Assembly (NCBI RefSeq): GCF_014284475.1
Contig: NZ_WJBC01000019.1
Coordinates: forward strand, 1 to 56,557
Source of the DNA: Acetobacterium fimetarium
GTDB taxonomy: Bacteria > Bacillota > Clostridia > Eubacteriales > Eubacteriaceae
DNA length: 56,557 nt
Direction: 5' to 3'
Every line of letters begins with the position of its first letter. Position 1 is the stretch's first letter. Of this stretch, positions 36,023 to 44,901 are shown piece after piece. The notes below the pieces were generated by a model. That model ran no database searches, was not told the origin of the DNA, and saw only the letters and a list, made by a program, of their open reading frames with translations. A program made the position numbers and the translations under genes.

Positions 36023-37369
36023 ATGAAAAAATTTACCGTTGGCAAAATCTCAGCCAGTCTGTTGTCGATCATTATGATTCTTTCAATGTTTTTTTCAACC
36101 GGAATTTTTGCTGCCACTGAACAAACAGAATCTGCAACAAATAATTCAATTGATACAACTATACAGGGCGAAATCGGCGTTGCCTATCGCGGCCATATCG
36201 AAAACTATGGAAACACGCCCAGCTCGGTTGGACCCAACCTGAACTATCTTACCGGTCCTGAAGAACTGGGAACACGGGATGAAAGCCTGCGTCTGGAAGG
36301 GATTGCAATTAAATTGACCGGCGCTGTTCCTGAAGGCGCAAGCATCACCTATCGCGTTCACGTTCAGGATCAGGGTTGGATGACCCCCGTCAGTGATGGC
36401 GCCTTTACGGGAACCACAGACAGAAGCCTGCGAATCGAAGCCATCGAAATCAATCTGGTCGGTCTTTCTGGCTATGACGTCTATTACCGTGGCCATGTGC
36501 AGGACAAGGGTGACATGCCTAGTGCCAACGGCCAATGGACCTGGGTTAAAAACGGCGCCCGACTGGGAACCACCGGCGACAGTCTGCGTTTGGAAGCCAT
36601 TGAAATAAAAATCGTCAAATCTCAGATCAATGATTATGCCGCACTGGGCGATTCAATTGCTTACGGCATGAGTGCCACACCGGGATCGGGCTATGTTAAC
36701 CTTTTTTATAATAACTTAAGCTCCATCAGCGGCAATGAGAATATGCAGCTTGATAATCTGGGCATTCCGGGCGAAACCAGCAGCGCGCTTTTATCCCAAC
36801 TGCAAACCGATCCGGCCACCATCGCGGCTGTCAGCAAGGCTAAAGTGATCACAGTCAGTATTGGCGGCAATAACCTGCTTTCACCTTTAATTGCCACCGT
36901 TGCAAAAGCCTTCAATCTCGATCCGACCTCCGCAAATTTCACCACTGAACTGGCCGCAGCTTTAGCGGATCCCAACAGCCAGGCGACCCTTGCGGCCGCA
37001 ATGCCCGAAATTCAAGCCAATCTGACCGCCGGCGCCCAGCAGTTTGCGGCCGACTGGCCCCAAATAGTTGGTACCATCCGGACATTGGCACCACAGGCAG
37101 AGATCTATGTTTCAACATTATATGATCCGATCAATTCTCAAGATCCCCTTTATCAGTCATTTGATCCGATAATCCAGGGCATCAATGCTGTCATTGCGAC
37201 GCCGGGCAGCGGCTATAAGGTAGCTGATGTCTACACCGCCTTCAAGAATTACCAGGGCGCGGAGCCATTGGTCAATTTCAGCCTTTATACCGGTCAGCTG
37301 GACCCGCATCCAACGACCACGGGACACGCCGTTATTTTCCAAAGCCATCTTAATGCTCAGATTTATTAA
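36023..37369 (+). CDS. Secreted GDSL/SGNH hydrolase with three ChW repeats
   Basis: A 448-aa exported protein. The signal peptide (about 1-30) is followed by three clostridial hydrophobic-W repeats (about 45-200), each ending in a form of GTtgdSLRLEAIEIK and including VHVQDQGWM and GHVQDKGDMP. These repeats are associated with cell-surface proteins of Clostridia. The C-terminal SGNH hydrolase (about 208-448) has block I ALGDSIAYGMS with the nucleophile Ser, GIPGETSS, SIGGNNLL and the Asp-His block LDPHPTTTGHA. It is probably an extracellular esterase. ATG 36023 has AAAGGAAG upstream; an N-terminal extension from 35948 is also possible. Confidence 0.9.
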   Translation: MKKFTVGKISASLLSIIMILSMFFSTGIFAATEQTESATNNSIDTTIQGEIGVAYRGHIENYGNTPSSVGPNLNYLTGPEELGTRDESLRLEGIAIKLTGAVPEGASITYRVHVQDQGWMTPVSDGAFTGTTDRSLRIEAIEINLVGLSGYDVYYRGHVQDKGDMPSANGQWTWVKNGARLGTTGDSLRLEAIEIKIVKSQINDYAALGDSIAYGMSATPGSGYVNLFYNNLSSISGNENMQLDNLGIPGETSSALLSQLQTDPATIAAVSKAKVITVSIGGNNLLSPLIATVAKAFNLDPTSANFTTELAAALADPNSQATLAAAMPEIQANLTAGAQQFAADWPQIVGTIRTLAPQAEIYVSTLYDPINSQDPLYQSFDPIIQGINAVIATPGSGYKVADVYTAFKNYQGAEPLVNFSLYTGQLDPHPTTTGHAVIFQSHLNAQIY

Positions 37370-37435
37370 TGTTCGTCGATTTATTTCGTTAGAGTTAGCA
37401 TGAATCTGATCCGTATTTTTTCTTTCATGTAAATA

Positions 37436-37479
37436 AAAAAAGTTTAAAGCGACTGTTCTAACGTCGCTTTAAACTTTTT
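37436..37479. terminator. Bidirectional terminator between the GDSL gene and carE
   Basis: A perfect 17-bp stem (AAAAAGTTTAAAGCGAC / GTCGCTTTAAACTTTTT) with a 10-nt loop between converging genes. It would end the car operon on the minus strand. Confidence 0.92.
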
Positions 37480-37541
37480 GCTTTTTTCAGGCCGGAGCGG
37501 GTACTGCTCGCCCCGGCGCTGTTACTTTTCTTTTTCAGCTG

Positions 37542-38723
37542 TTACTTATTTAATTCTTCGATGATGGCCGGAATCACTTTGTAAAGATCTCCGACAATCC
37601 CATAATCGGCCACTTCAAAAATCGGGGCATTTTCATTTTTGTTGATGGCAATGATGATGTCCGAATCCTGCATGCCGGCAATATGCTGGATGGCACCGGA
37701 AATGCCGCAGGCAAAATAGATCGTTGGTTTAACCGTGGTTCCGGTCTGACCGACCTGGATGGCATGATCGGCCCATCCGGCATCAACACAGGCGCGTGAT
37801 GTGGCCACGGTGCCGCCGAGTTTATCAGCCAGCTGTTTGAGCAGCTCGAAGCCTTCGGGCTTACCCAGACCCATGCCGCCGGCGACAATGAAATCAGCGT
37901 CGGAAATGGAGATGTTTTCGGTGGTTGTTTTGACAATCTCCAGCACCTTGGTGCGGATGTCGCCTTCAGCAAAGACGGCGTCGAGTTTAATGATTTCGCC
38001 TTTTGGGGTTGGATCATAGACAGCTTTGTCCATCACGCCGGGTCGGACAGTTGACATCTGTGGCCGGCTGCCAGGGCAGACAATGGTAGCCATCAGATTG
38101 CCGCCAAAAGCGGGTCGGGTCTGTCTGATTTTTTTATCATCCGGGTCGATTTCCAGTTTGGTACAGTCGGCGGTCAAGCCGGTGTTGACTTTAACGGCCA
38201 GACAGGGGGCCAGGTCGCGCCCGATATGGGTGGCGCCGTATAGAACAATTTCCGGTTTGTATTTTCCGATGGCTTCATTGATCACTTTAGAATAGCCGTC
38301 GGTGGTGTATTTTTCCAGTTCCGGGGCATCGGCCAGATAGACCTTTTCGGCGCCGTAGGCAAACAGTTCGTCGGCCAGTCCGGCGACGTTGCTGCCGCAC
38401 AGAATCGCACACAGTTCAGTGCCGATTTCGGCGGCCAGTTTTTTACCTTCGCCCAGCAGTTCGAAAACAACCGGCATGATTTTTCCTTCGCGCTGTTCAG
38501 CAAAAACCCAGACGCCTTTGTACATGCTCAGGTCTTTAACCACTTTTTCGGTGCCTTCCTGGATGATGGCATCGGTGGGGCAAACTTCAACACAGGTTCC
38601 GCAGTTGGTACATGCGTCGCCAATAACCGCAATTTTATCTTCGATCGTGATTGCATCAAAAGGACAGCTTTTCTGACATTTTGCACATCCGACACATTTT
38701 TCTTCTATTACTTTAATTGCCAT
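37542..38723 (-). CDS. carE: Caffeyl-CoA reductase-Etf complex subunit CarE (EtfA with ferredoxin domain)
   Basis: A 393-aa electron-transfer flavoprotein alpha subunit. Residues 1-65 form a bacterial 2[4Fe-4S] ferredoxin-like domain with [16 protein letters not shown] and [16 protein letters not shown], absent from ordinary EtfA. The FAD-binding C-terminal half includes [20 protein letters not shown] and [20 protein letters not shown]. In A. woodii, CarCDE couples exergonic reduction of caffeyl-CoA by NADH to ferredoxin reduction through flavin-based electron bifurcation. It is the last gene of carABCDE. Its third-position GC is higher than in neighbouring genes. Confidence 0.93.
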   Translation of the reverse strand: MAIKVIEEKCVGCAKCQKSCPFDAITIEDKIAVIGDACTNCGTCVEVCPTDAIIQEGTEKVVKDLSMYKGVWVFAEQREGKIMPVVFELLGEGKKLAAEIGTELCAILCGSNVAGLADELFAYGAEKVYLADAPELEKYTTDGYSKVINEAIGKYKPEIVLYGATHIGRDLAPCLAVKVNTGLTADCTKLEIDPDDKKIRQTRPAFGGNLMATIVCPGSRPQMSTVRPGVMDKAVYDPTPKGEIIKLDAVFAEGDIRTKVLEIVKTTTENISISDADFIVAGGMGLGKPEGFELLKQLADKLGGTVATSRACVDAGWADHAIQVGQTGTTVKPTIYFACGISGAIQHIAGMQDSDIIIAINKNENAPIFEVADYGIVGDLYKVIPAIIEELNK

Positions 38724-38738
38724 TTTTATTTGTCCTTT

Positions 38739-39527
38739 CTAGATTATATGCTTTTCTTTAAGCTTGGAAACCAGGCTGCCGGCTATTTCGCTGACGGTCG
38801 TACCAGTGATCATCTCGCCGCCGCCTTTGGCTGGCGGAGTGAACGAACGGAATACCTGGGTGGGTGAGGCATTCAGGCCGCAGGCTTCCGGTGACAGCCC
38901 GATGTCTTCATGATTCCAGGTGGTAATCGGTTGTTCATAGGCTTGCATGATTCCACCAATACTCATATATCGGGGGTCATTCAATTCTTTCACACAGGTC
39001 AACAGACAGGGCATCTCGACTTCGATCACTTCATAGCCGTCTTCCATCTGGCGGTGAACAATGGCTTTTTGGTCTTCGATTTTGATATCTTCCACATAGG
39101 TGACCACTGGCATTTTCAGCCGCTGGGCAATCTGTGACCCTACCTGGGCGGTGTCACCATCGATGGCTTGTCGACCGGCTAAGACCATGTCAATTTTCTT
39201 GATTTTTTTAATCCCGGCTGCCAGGGTCGCTGATGTTGCCCAGGTATCGGCGCCTCCGAAAGCGCGATCACTTAACAAATAGGCTTCATCAGCCCCCATG
39301 GCTAGGCATTCTCTGAGCATTTCAGAGGCCTGGGGTGGTCCCATGGTCATGACGATGACTTCGGTGCCCGGGGTTTCGTCCTTGATGGCCAGAGCGGCTT
39401 CCAGGGCGTTGGCATCATCGGGGTTTAAAATGCTGGGGACACCTTCCCGTATCATGGTTCCTTTGACGGGATCGATTCGGACCTCATTCGTATCCGGTAC
39501 TTGTTTTGCACAAACTAGAATTCTCAT
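38739..39527 (-). CDS. carD: Caffeyl-CoA reductase-Etf complex subunit CarD (EtfB)
   Basis: A 262-aa electron-transfer flavoprotein beta subunit. It begins MRILVCAKQVPDTNEVRIDP, contains ALEAALAIKDETPGTEVIVM and the signature VLAGRQAIDGDTAQVGSQIA, and ends with PPAKGGGEMITG. In bifurcating Etfs the beta subunit holds the bifurcating FAD and contacts NADH. It lies between carC (24 bp) and carE (15 bp) with short gaps, as in the A. woodii caffeate operon. Confidence 0.93.
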   Translation of the reverse strand: MRILVCAKQVPDTNEVRIDPVKGTMIREGVPSILNPDDANALEAALAIKDETPGTEVIVMTMGPPQASEMLRECLAMGADEAYLLSDRAFGGADTWATSATLAAGIKKIKKIDMVLAGRQAIDGDTAQVGSQIAQRLKMPVVTYVEDIKIEDQKAIVHRQMEDGYEVIEVEMPCLLTCVKELNDPRYMSIGGIMQAYEQPITTWNHEDIGLSPEACGLNASPTQVFRSFTPPAKGGGEMITGTTVSEIAGSLVSKLKEKHII

Positions 39528-39551
39528 CTATATTAATTCCTTTCTTAGTTT

Positions 39552-40691
39552 CTATTTCTTCAACAGCATTCCGGAAATAACCATCTGCTGAACCTGTGAG
39601 GTTCCTTCGTAGATGGTAAATACCCGACAATCCCGATACATACGTTCGACTTTATATTCCTTAATATAACCGTATCCACCATGAATCTGGACGGCTTTGG
39701 CACAGATTTCGTTACAGATTTCTGCGGCGTAGAACTTAGCCATGGATGCTTCTTTTGATGCATTCTGCTTATTGTCCATTAAACTGGCGGCATTATAGAC
39801 CAATAGTTTGGCGGCTTCCAGTTTGGTGGCCATATCGGCGATCATGAATCCGATGGCCTGGAAATCGGCAATTCGTTTGCCGAACTGTTTTCGTTCTTTG
39901 GCATATTTGATGGCTTCATCCAGAGCACCCTGAGCCACACCAATTGATTGAGAGGCCACACCAAGTCTTCCGACATCCAAAGTTTTCATGGCATTACTGA
40001 AGCCTTTATTAACTTCTCCCAACCGATTTTCTTTGGGTACCTTCACATCTTCCATGATAATATCAGATGTTGCACAACCAATCAGACCCATTTTGCGCTC
40101 GTTTTTCCCGAGTGAAACACCCGGAGATTTTAAGTCAACAATGAATGCTGAAATGCCTCGGGTGCCTTTCGACATGTCTGTTTTTGCATAGATGACCGCA
40201 TCATCACATAAGGGTGCCATCGTGATAAAGGTTTTTCTTCCATTTAACAGGTAATAATCCCCCATATCCACGGCAGTAGTTGTCATGCCACCGGCATCAG
40301 AACCAGCGCCCGGTTCGGTCAGGGCAAAGGCCAGTTTTTTCTTACCTGTTACAATGGGTTTCAGATATTTTTCGATTTGTTCATCGGTTCCGGAAAGGAG
40401 CAATGGCCCGCCGGCCAGTGAGTTAGGTGCTGACAAATATACGCTGGCTACCCCACTGACCCGGGCAAACTCTTCCATACAAATGACATAGGACATGTGA
40501 TCGCCACCGGATCCACCTAATGACTTTGGAATCTTAATCCCAAAGAAACCAAATTTCGCCATTTTATCAAGAATCTCCTGCGGAAATTTACCTGATTCTT
40601 CCACTTCATCCAATATTTCGGTTGTTAATTCTTTTTGAGCAAAATCTCTTGCCAATTTTCGAATCATTTTATTTTGTTCACTGAAATACAT
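39552..40691 (-). CDS. carC: Caffeyl-CoA reductase CarC (acyl-CoA dehydrogenase family)
   Basis: A 379-aa flavoprotein of the acyl-CoA dehydrogenase fold. Signatures include FALTEPGAGSDAGGMTTTA (about 130-148), the FAD/ETF-binding QAIGFMIADMATKLEAAKLL and the C-terminal GYGYIKEYKVERMYRDCRV followed by FTIYEGTSQVQQ with the catalytic Glu. With the Etf it would reduce the side-chain double bond of caffeyl-CoA and related hydroxycinnamoyl-CoAs. Function is assigned from gene order; sequence alone would also allow a crotonyl- or acrylyl-CoA reductase-type enzyme. Confidence 0.92.
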   Translation of the reverse strand: MYFSEQNKMIRKLARDFAQKELTTEILDEVEESGKFPQEILDKMAKFGFFGIKIPKSLGGSGGDHMSYVICMEEFARVSGVASVYLSAPNSLAGGPLLLSGTDEQIEKYLKPIVTGKKKLAFALTEPGAGSDAGGMTTTAVDMGDYYLLNGRKTFITMAPLCDDAVIYAKTDMSKGTRGISAFIVDLKSPGVSLGKNERKMGLIGCATSDIIMEDVKVPKENRLGEVNKGFSNAMKTLDVGRLGVASQSIGVAQGALDEAIKYAKERKQFGKRIADFQAIGFMIADMATKLEAAKLLVYNAASLMDNKQNASKEASMAKFYAAEICNEICAKAVQIHGGYGYIKEYKVERMYRDCRVFTIYEGTSQVQQMVISGMLLKK

Positions 40692-40702
40692 TTTTTTCCT
40701 CC

Positions 40703-42292
40703 TTAGCTCAACTCATTTTTATTATTTTCATTTATAATCGTCTTGATCTGATTTTTCAGCTCCGACAGAATTATTTTCCCACTGGCATTCAGGGGAAACT
40801 TCTTCAAAAAGATAAAGTATTTGGGGATCTTGTAAGCTGCCAGGTGCTGACTTAAAAATTCCCGCATCTCTGTCTCATTTAACTTTTTTCTGCCATCGGT
40901 GACAATACAAGCGGCAATTTCTTCCTGCAGCACTTCCGCTTCGATCCCAATGACTTTGACATCCGCAACGTATGGAAAATTCTTGATATGATTTTCAATT
41001 TCATAGGGCGAAATATTCTCACCACCTCTGACAATCATTTCTTTTAATCGTCCGGTAATACAGAGATTTCCATCCGCATCCAGATATCCCAGGTCGCCGG
41101 TATGAAGCCAGCCCTCAGGGTCGATCGCTTTTTTTGTTTCTGCTTCCAGTTTATAATAGCCCAGCATAGTGTTGTACCCTTTAATGCAGATTTCATTCTG
41201 ATTGGATGCCAGTATTTTCAACTCGACATGGGGGATCACTTTTCCCACCGATCTGCTTTTATCAAGAATGGTGTCATCATAATCAGAAAAGGTAATACTC
41301 GGCGATGCTTCCGTCTGACCGTAAGACTGCTGGAGCTTTTCCATTTTCAGTTTTTCACAGATCGACAGATAATCATTTGTGTTCACGTAAGACCCGGCAA
41401 TAATACCGCTGTTTAATGAACTGAGATTGTAAGTTTCAAACTTGGGATGCTTAATCATGGCCATAAACATGGTTGGCACCCCATTAAAAATGGTGCACTG
41501 GTTTTGTTCCACACATTTTAAAACCCGGATGGTTTTATGGCTCTCCAGTAAATAGATCTGGATACCGGCATAAATACCGGCCATGAACCCTGATGAAAGC
41601 CCAAAGCAGTGAAAGAGTGGAATTCCCAGACAGCTTTTGTCTGCTTCGGTCCAATGCATCTGTGTTGCCGTTTCAATGGCAATATTAATGGTCGCAAAGT
41701 GACTGAGCATCACACCTTTGGCAGCGGATGTCGTTCCGGAAGTGAATAAAATACCAAGCACATCTTCTGGCCTGACATTTTTCTTGGCGTTGCAAAGCAG
41801 TGCCAGATCATCGTTATCAACGATCTTCTTTTTGTATTGCTCGGGAATATCATTTTTATTCTTACCAAGGGCAACTGTTTTCTTCATTAAAGAAAGCCTT
41901 TTTCTGTCAAGCTGTGCGATCATTTCCGAAAATTTCAGTTGATTCGTATCTTCCCCATAGTATAAGGTGTTTACATCGGCATAGACTAAGAGATCTTCCA
42001 GTTCCGATTGATGACATCTGGTATTGATTAATACCGTCACCGCGCCGATTTTTGCCAGCGCCAGGTAGTGTAATAAAAACAGCGGACTATTCAAACTCCA
42101 AATGCCAACATGCGTGCCTTTTTTTACACCGGATTTTAGCAATGCCAGGGCAATGCCGTCCGAAATCTGATCCAACTCTACCCATGTGTAAGAATCATCC
42201 TCAAATACAATGGCAATCTTATCTGGTGTTTTTTTAACTCTTTCATTTAAAAAAGAATTGATTGTATGCCTTATTAGTTCCACTTCCATCAC
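40703..42292 (-). CDS. carB: Hydroxycinnamate-CoA ligase CarB (acyl-CoA synthetase)
   Basis: An AMP-forming ligase of about 528 aa. Motifs are LGILFTSGTTSAAKGVMLSH (about 185-204), QQSYGQTEASPSITFS, GWLHTGDLGYLDADGNLCIT and the C-terminal Lys region LKKFPLNASGKIILSEL. It primes the pathway by activating caffeate with ATP, before the CoA-transferase takes over. The start is ambiguous: GTG 42292 abuts AGGAAG, ATG 42289 is 2 nt from it, and GTG 42283 has better spacing. It starts 20 bp after carA. Substrate identity rests on operon context. Confidence 0.92.
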   Translation of the reverse strand: MMEVELIRHTINSFLNERVKKTPDKIAIVFEDDSYTWVELDQISDGIALALLKSGVKKGTHVGIWSLNSPLFLLHYLALAKIGAVTVLINTRCHQSELEDLLVYADVNTLYYGEDTNQLKFSEMIAQLDRKRLSLMKKTVALGKNKNDIPEQYKKKIVDNDDLALLCNAKKNVRPEDVLGILFTSGTTSAAKGVMLSHFATINIAIETATQMHWTEADKSCLGIPLFHCFGLSSGFMAGIYAGIQIYLLESHKTIRVLKCVEQNQCTIFNGVPTMFMAMIKHPKFETYNLSSLNSGIIAGSYVNTNDYLSICEKLKMEKLQQSYGQTEASPSITFSDYDDTILDKSRSVGKVIPHVELKILASNQNEICIKGYNTMLGYYKLEAETKKAIDPEGWLHTGDLGYLDADGNLCITGRLKEMIVRGGENISPYEIENHIKNFPYVADVKVIGIEAEVLQEEIAACIVTDGRKKLNETEMREFLSQHLAAYKIPKYFIFLKKFPLNASGKIILSELKNQIKTIINENNKNELS

Positions 42293-42312
42293 TTCCTAAA
42301 CCCAGGCACCAA

Positions 42313-43887
42313 CTACTTGCCCATTATTGTGTCAAGCCCATCCCATTTTTCAGTAAACATACCCGGATCCATTTCTTTGAGATCCGGTGAAATCTCCGGT
42401 CTGAAATCCATCTGATTCAGAATGTCTTTTTCAAGATCGATGCCAGGAGCCACTTCGATAACCGTCATTTTTCCATTAATGAGTTTAAATACACATCGCT
42501 CGGTAACATAAAGAATTTCCTGTTCGTTTTCTGCGGCGTATTTTCCGCTGAAAGTGATTTGTTCAACTTCTTTTAAGAATTTTTTTCCTTTACCTTCTTT
42601 TTTGATAATCAGTTTTCCATCACTTACTTCCACTTCACATTTTGCATTGAAAGATCCTGCAAAGACGACTTTTTTTGTGCTTTGGGTAATGTTGATAAAA
42701 CCACCAGGGCCCGTCAAGCGGTCACCCATGCCTGGGATTGTAAATTTGCTGACATTGATGTTTCCTGCTTCATCGGCTTGAGCCAGACCAAGAATTGCAA
42801 TATTGATTCCACCGCCGTCATATAAATCAAACATGGATCCATGGTCAATATTGGCTTCGGCATTGTATGAACTGCCAAAATTCGGAAGACTAGCCGGGAT
42901 TCCACCAAAACCACCGATTTCTGTTGTCATGGTAATATCTTCGATATAACCGGCTTCTGAGACAATACTGGCCACATCGGAAGGAATACCAACCCCAAGG
43001 TTAACCAAATCCCCTTTCGCCAGTTCCATCGCTGCGCGTCTGGCCATAACTTTTCTTTCAGTCAGTGGCAGGATTGGAATAGCACTGAGTGGTTTTCTCA
43101 GATTTCCGGCAAAAGCGGGTTCATAGTAAACACCTTCTGTCTGCCAGCAGGCATTCTTATCCGTTGCAACGACGACATAGTCAACAATTGCTCCCGGTAT
43201 TTTTACATCTTTAGGTTTTAAGGTGTTTTTCACTGCCTGATATTCGACTTGAACGATAACAATACCACCGCTGTTCTTAGCCGCCTGAGCGACTGCCAGA
43301 CCTTCATTGATAGGGCCTTCATTTTCAAAGGTGATGTTGCCGTTTTCATCTGCGGTTGTTCCACGTAACATGGCAACGTCCAGCTTGAAGGATTTATAGA
43401 ACAGGTATTCTTCACCATTGAAATCGATGAGTTCAACCAGATCCTCAGTGGTGACCTTATTCATTTTTCCGCCTTCTAAACGCGGATCCACGAAGGTACC
43501 CAATCCCACTTTTGTGATCAAGCCTGGCCGTTTAGCGGCAATTTCCCGCCAAAGATTAACGATTACACCTTGTGGCAAACAATGGCACGCCATTTTATTC
43601 GCCCGTACCAGATCGTTCATTGCAAAAGCCGAACCAATATGTGCAGCCGACCATTTTGTAACCAGTCCTTCAAGTCCAAGTCTGGTCATCCCTCTTTCTC
43701 GCCAGTCACCCATTGCACTTCCCTGTTTCATTGTGAGGTTACAGGGATGGCCGGTTTCTTTAAAGTTATCAGCAATCGCTACTGCTACTTCTTCAGGCCA
43801 GCCTGAAAGTCCCATTCCAGCCACACCTACTGTTGCTCCGTCGGGAATTAACTTAGCTGCTTCTGCTGCCGAAATAAATTTAGCCAT
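42313..43887 (-). CDS. carA: CoA-transferase CarA (hydrocaffeyl-CoA:caffeate type)
   Basis: A 524-aa class I CoA-transferase with fused alpha and beta domains. The N-terminal part has GATVGVAGMGLSGWPEEVAVAI. The beta half carries LVNLGVGIPSDVASIV and ITMTTEIGGFGGIPASL, whose Glu is the thioester-forming residue of the family. In the caffeate pathway it moves CoA from hydrocaffeyl-CoA to incoming caffeate, saving ATP. AAGGAGG precedes the ATG. It is the first gene of the operon. A general propionate/acetate CoA-transferase is the alternative without the context. Confidence 0.93.
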   Translation of the reverse strand: MAKFISAAEAAKLIPDGATVGVAGMGLSGWPEEVAVAIADNFKETGHPCNLTMKQGSAMGDWRERGMTRLGLEGLVTKWSAAHIGSAFAMNDLVRANKMACHCLPQGVIVNLWREIAAKRPGLITKVGLGTFVDPRLEGGKMNKVTTEDLVELIDFNGEEYLFYKSFKLDVAMLRGTTADENGNITFENEGPINEGLAVAQAAKNSGGIVIVQVEYQAVKNTLKPKDVKIPGAIVDYVVVATDKNACWQTEGVYYEPAFAGNLRKPLSAIPILPLTERKVMARRAAMELAKGDLVNLGVGIPSDVASIVSEAGYIEDITMTTEIGGFGGIPASLPNFGSSYNAEANIDHGSMFDLYDGGGINIAILGLAQADEAGNINVSKFTIPGMGDRLTGPGGFINITQSTKKVVFAGSFNAKCEVEVSDGKLIIKKEGKGKKFLKEVEQITFSGKYAAENEQEILYVTERCVFKLINGKMTVIEVAPGIDLEKDILNQMDFRPEISPDLKEMDPGMFTEKWDGLDTIMGK

Positions 43888-43965
43888 AAAATTGTCCTCC
43901 TTGTAAAATATTACCCATATTTCATTTCAAAGTTTTTAGTAAATCGTTTGTAATTTCATGTTATT

Positions 43966-44004
43966 AATTTATCACAGTTCGTAAATCATGTCAATAGTTA
44001 CATG
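43966..44004 (-). promoter_or_regulatory. car operon promoter with an overlapping PadR-type operator
   Basis: TTGACA (43994-43989), 17-bp spacer, TAAATT (43971-43966) form the promoter of carA. The dyad CATGTCAATAGTTACATG (43987-44004) fits the ATGT-N8-ACAT consensus described for PadR of Bacillus and covers the -35 box, so binding would block RNA polymerase. Confidence 0.7.
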
Positions 44005-44038
44005 TTATATTAAACATTTTAAGATTTACATCTTTTCC

Positions 44039-44067
44039 TTGCAAATGATATCGTTATCAGTTATAAT
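44039..44067 (+). promoter_or_regulatory. Probable promoter of the padR-family gene
   Basis: TTGCAA (44039-44044), 17-bp spacer, TATAAT (44062-44067). It would give a leader of about 160 nt before the GTG start. Confidence 0.5.
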
Positions 44068-44236
44068 ATTTTTTTAGTTGTTATCCAAAAAACTGATATT
44101 AATTGAGCAACACACCTCCATCATAAAGGTAATTTACCCTAAAGGAGCCATAAAACTCTATCTATCCTGATTTATTTATGCTAAAATGTTTAATTGTGCA
44201 ATCTGTTAATAAAAGGATTTAGAAAGGGGAATATCT

Positions 44237-44785
44237 GTGAGAACATTGAAATACGCATTGCTCGGATTAATTGATCGCGAGCCCATAACCGGATATGATA
44301 TTTCCAAAGAATTCGAAAAACGGATCATGGCAAATTTTTGGCATGCCAAACACAGTCAGGTCTACCCGGAATTAAAACGCTTATTAGATGAAGAGCTCAT
44401 TTCCTTTGAACTCATTATCCAAGGCGAAAAAATGGAAAAAAAATTATACACCATCACACCAAAGGGACATGCTGAATTTGTTGCCTGGCTGTTACAGGAC
44501 GAGCCTTTAGGAATAACGCCCAAAGACGTATTCAGGCTACGGACTTTTTTTAGCGATTTTATGTCAGTAGCTGATTTTGAAAAACATTTACACAGCCAGT
44601 TGGATAAACATAATTTAAAAAAGGGCTATCTGGAAAGCTCCATGTCAAATTATTATGAAGCCGTCCCCAAATACGGATCAAAAGAATTTGGTGATTATGC
44701 CGTCTTATTAGGTGCGATCATGCGGGAAGATTCTTATATAGCCTGGTTAAAAGTATGCCTTGATGCCGTTAGTCATCAGGATTAA
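44237..44785 (+). CDS. PadR-family transcriptional regulator, candidate car operon repressor
   Basis: A 182-aa regulator with a GTG start preceded by AAAGGGG. The N-terminal winged helix has LKYALLGLIDREPITGYDIS and NFWHAKHSQVYPELKRLLDE, the PadR hallmark. The helical C-terminal part (about 95-180) mediates dimerisation, as in PadR/subfamily VinR. PadR proteins typically repress phenolic-acid-detoxification genes until hydroxycinnamates bind. The gene is divergent from carABCDE across a 349-bp gap containing an ATGT-N8-ACAT dyad, so it is the natural candidate for hydroxycinnamate-responsive control. That link is inferred, not shown. Confidence 0.9.
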   Translation: MRTLKYALLGLIDREPITGYDISKEFEKRIMANFWHAKHSQVYPELKRLLDEELISFELIIQGEKMEKKLYTITPKGHAEFVAWLLQDEPLGITPKDVFRLRTFFSDFMSVADFEKHLHSQLDKHNLKKGYLESSMSNYYEAVPKYGSKEFGDYAVLLGAIMREDSYIAWLKVCLDAVSHQD

Positions 44786-44804
44786 TCAAACTGTTTAGCT
44801 TAAA

Positions 44805-44842
44805 GAACTGACTTGCAAATGAACCTGCAAAGCAGTTTTTTT
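44805..44842 (+). terminator. Terminator of the padR-family gene
   Basis: Stem AACTG-CTTGCA / TGCAAAGCAGTT followed by seven T residues, 20 bp after the stop codon. Confidence 0.8.
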
Positions 44843-44901
44843 ATTGATAAAACGCCATTTTTTCGATGGCAGATTGTTAAAATAAAATATTAGGAGACGC
44901 T

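Noticed and set aside
37491-37523. GC-rich hairpin after carE as the operon terminator
   Set aside because: The stem GCCGG-GCG/CGC-CCGGC has no following T run; the perfect 17-bp stem at 37436-37479 is the better terminator.
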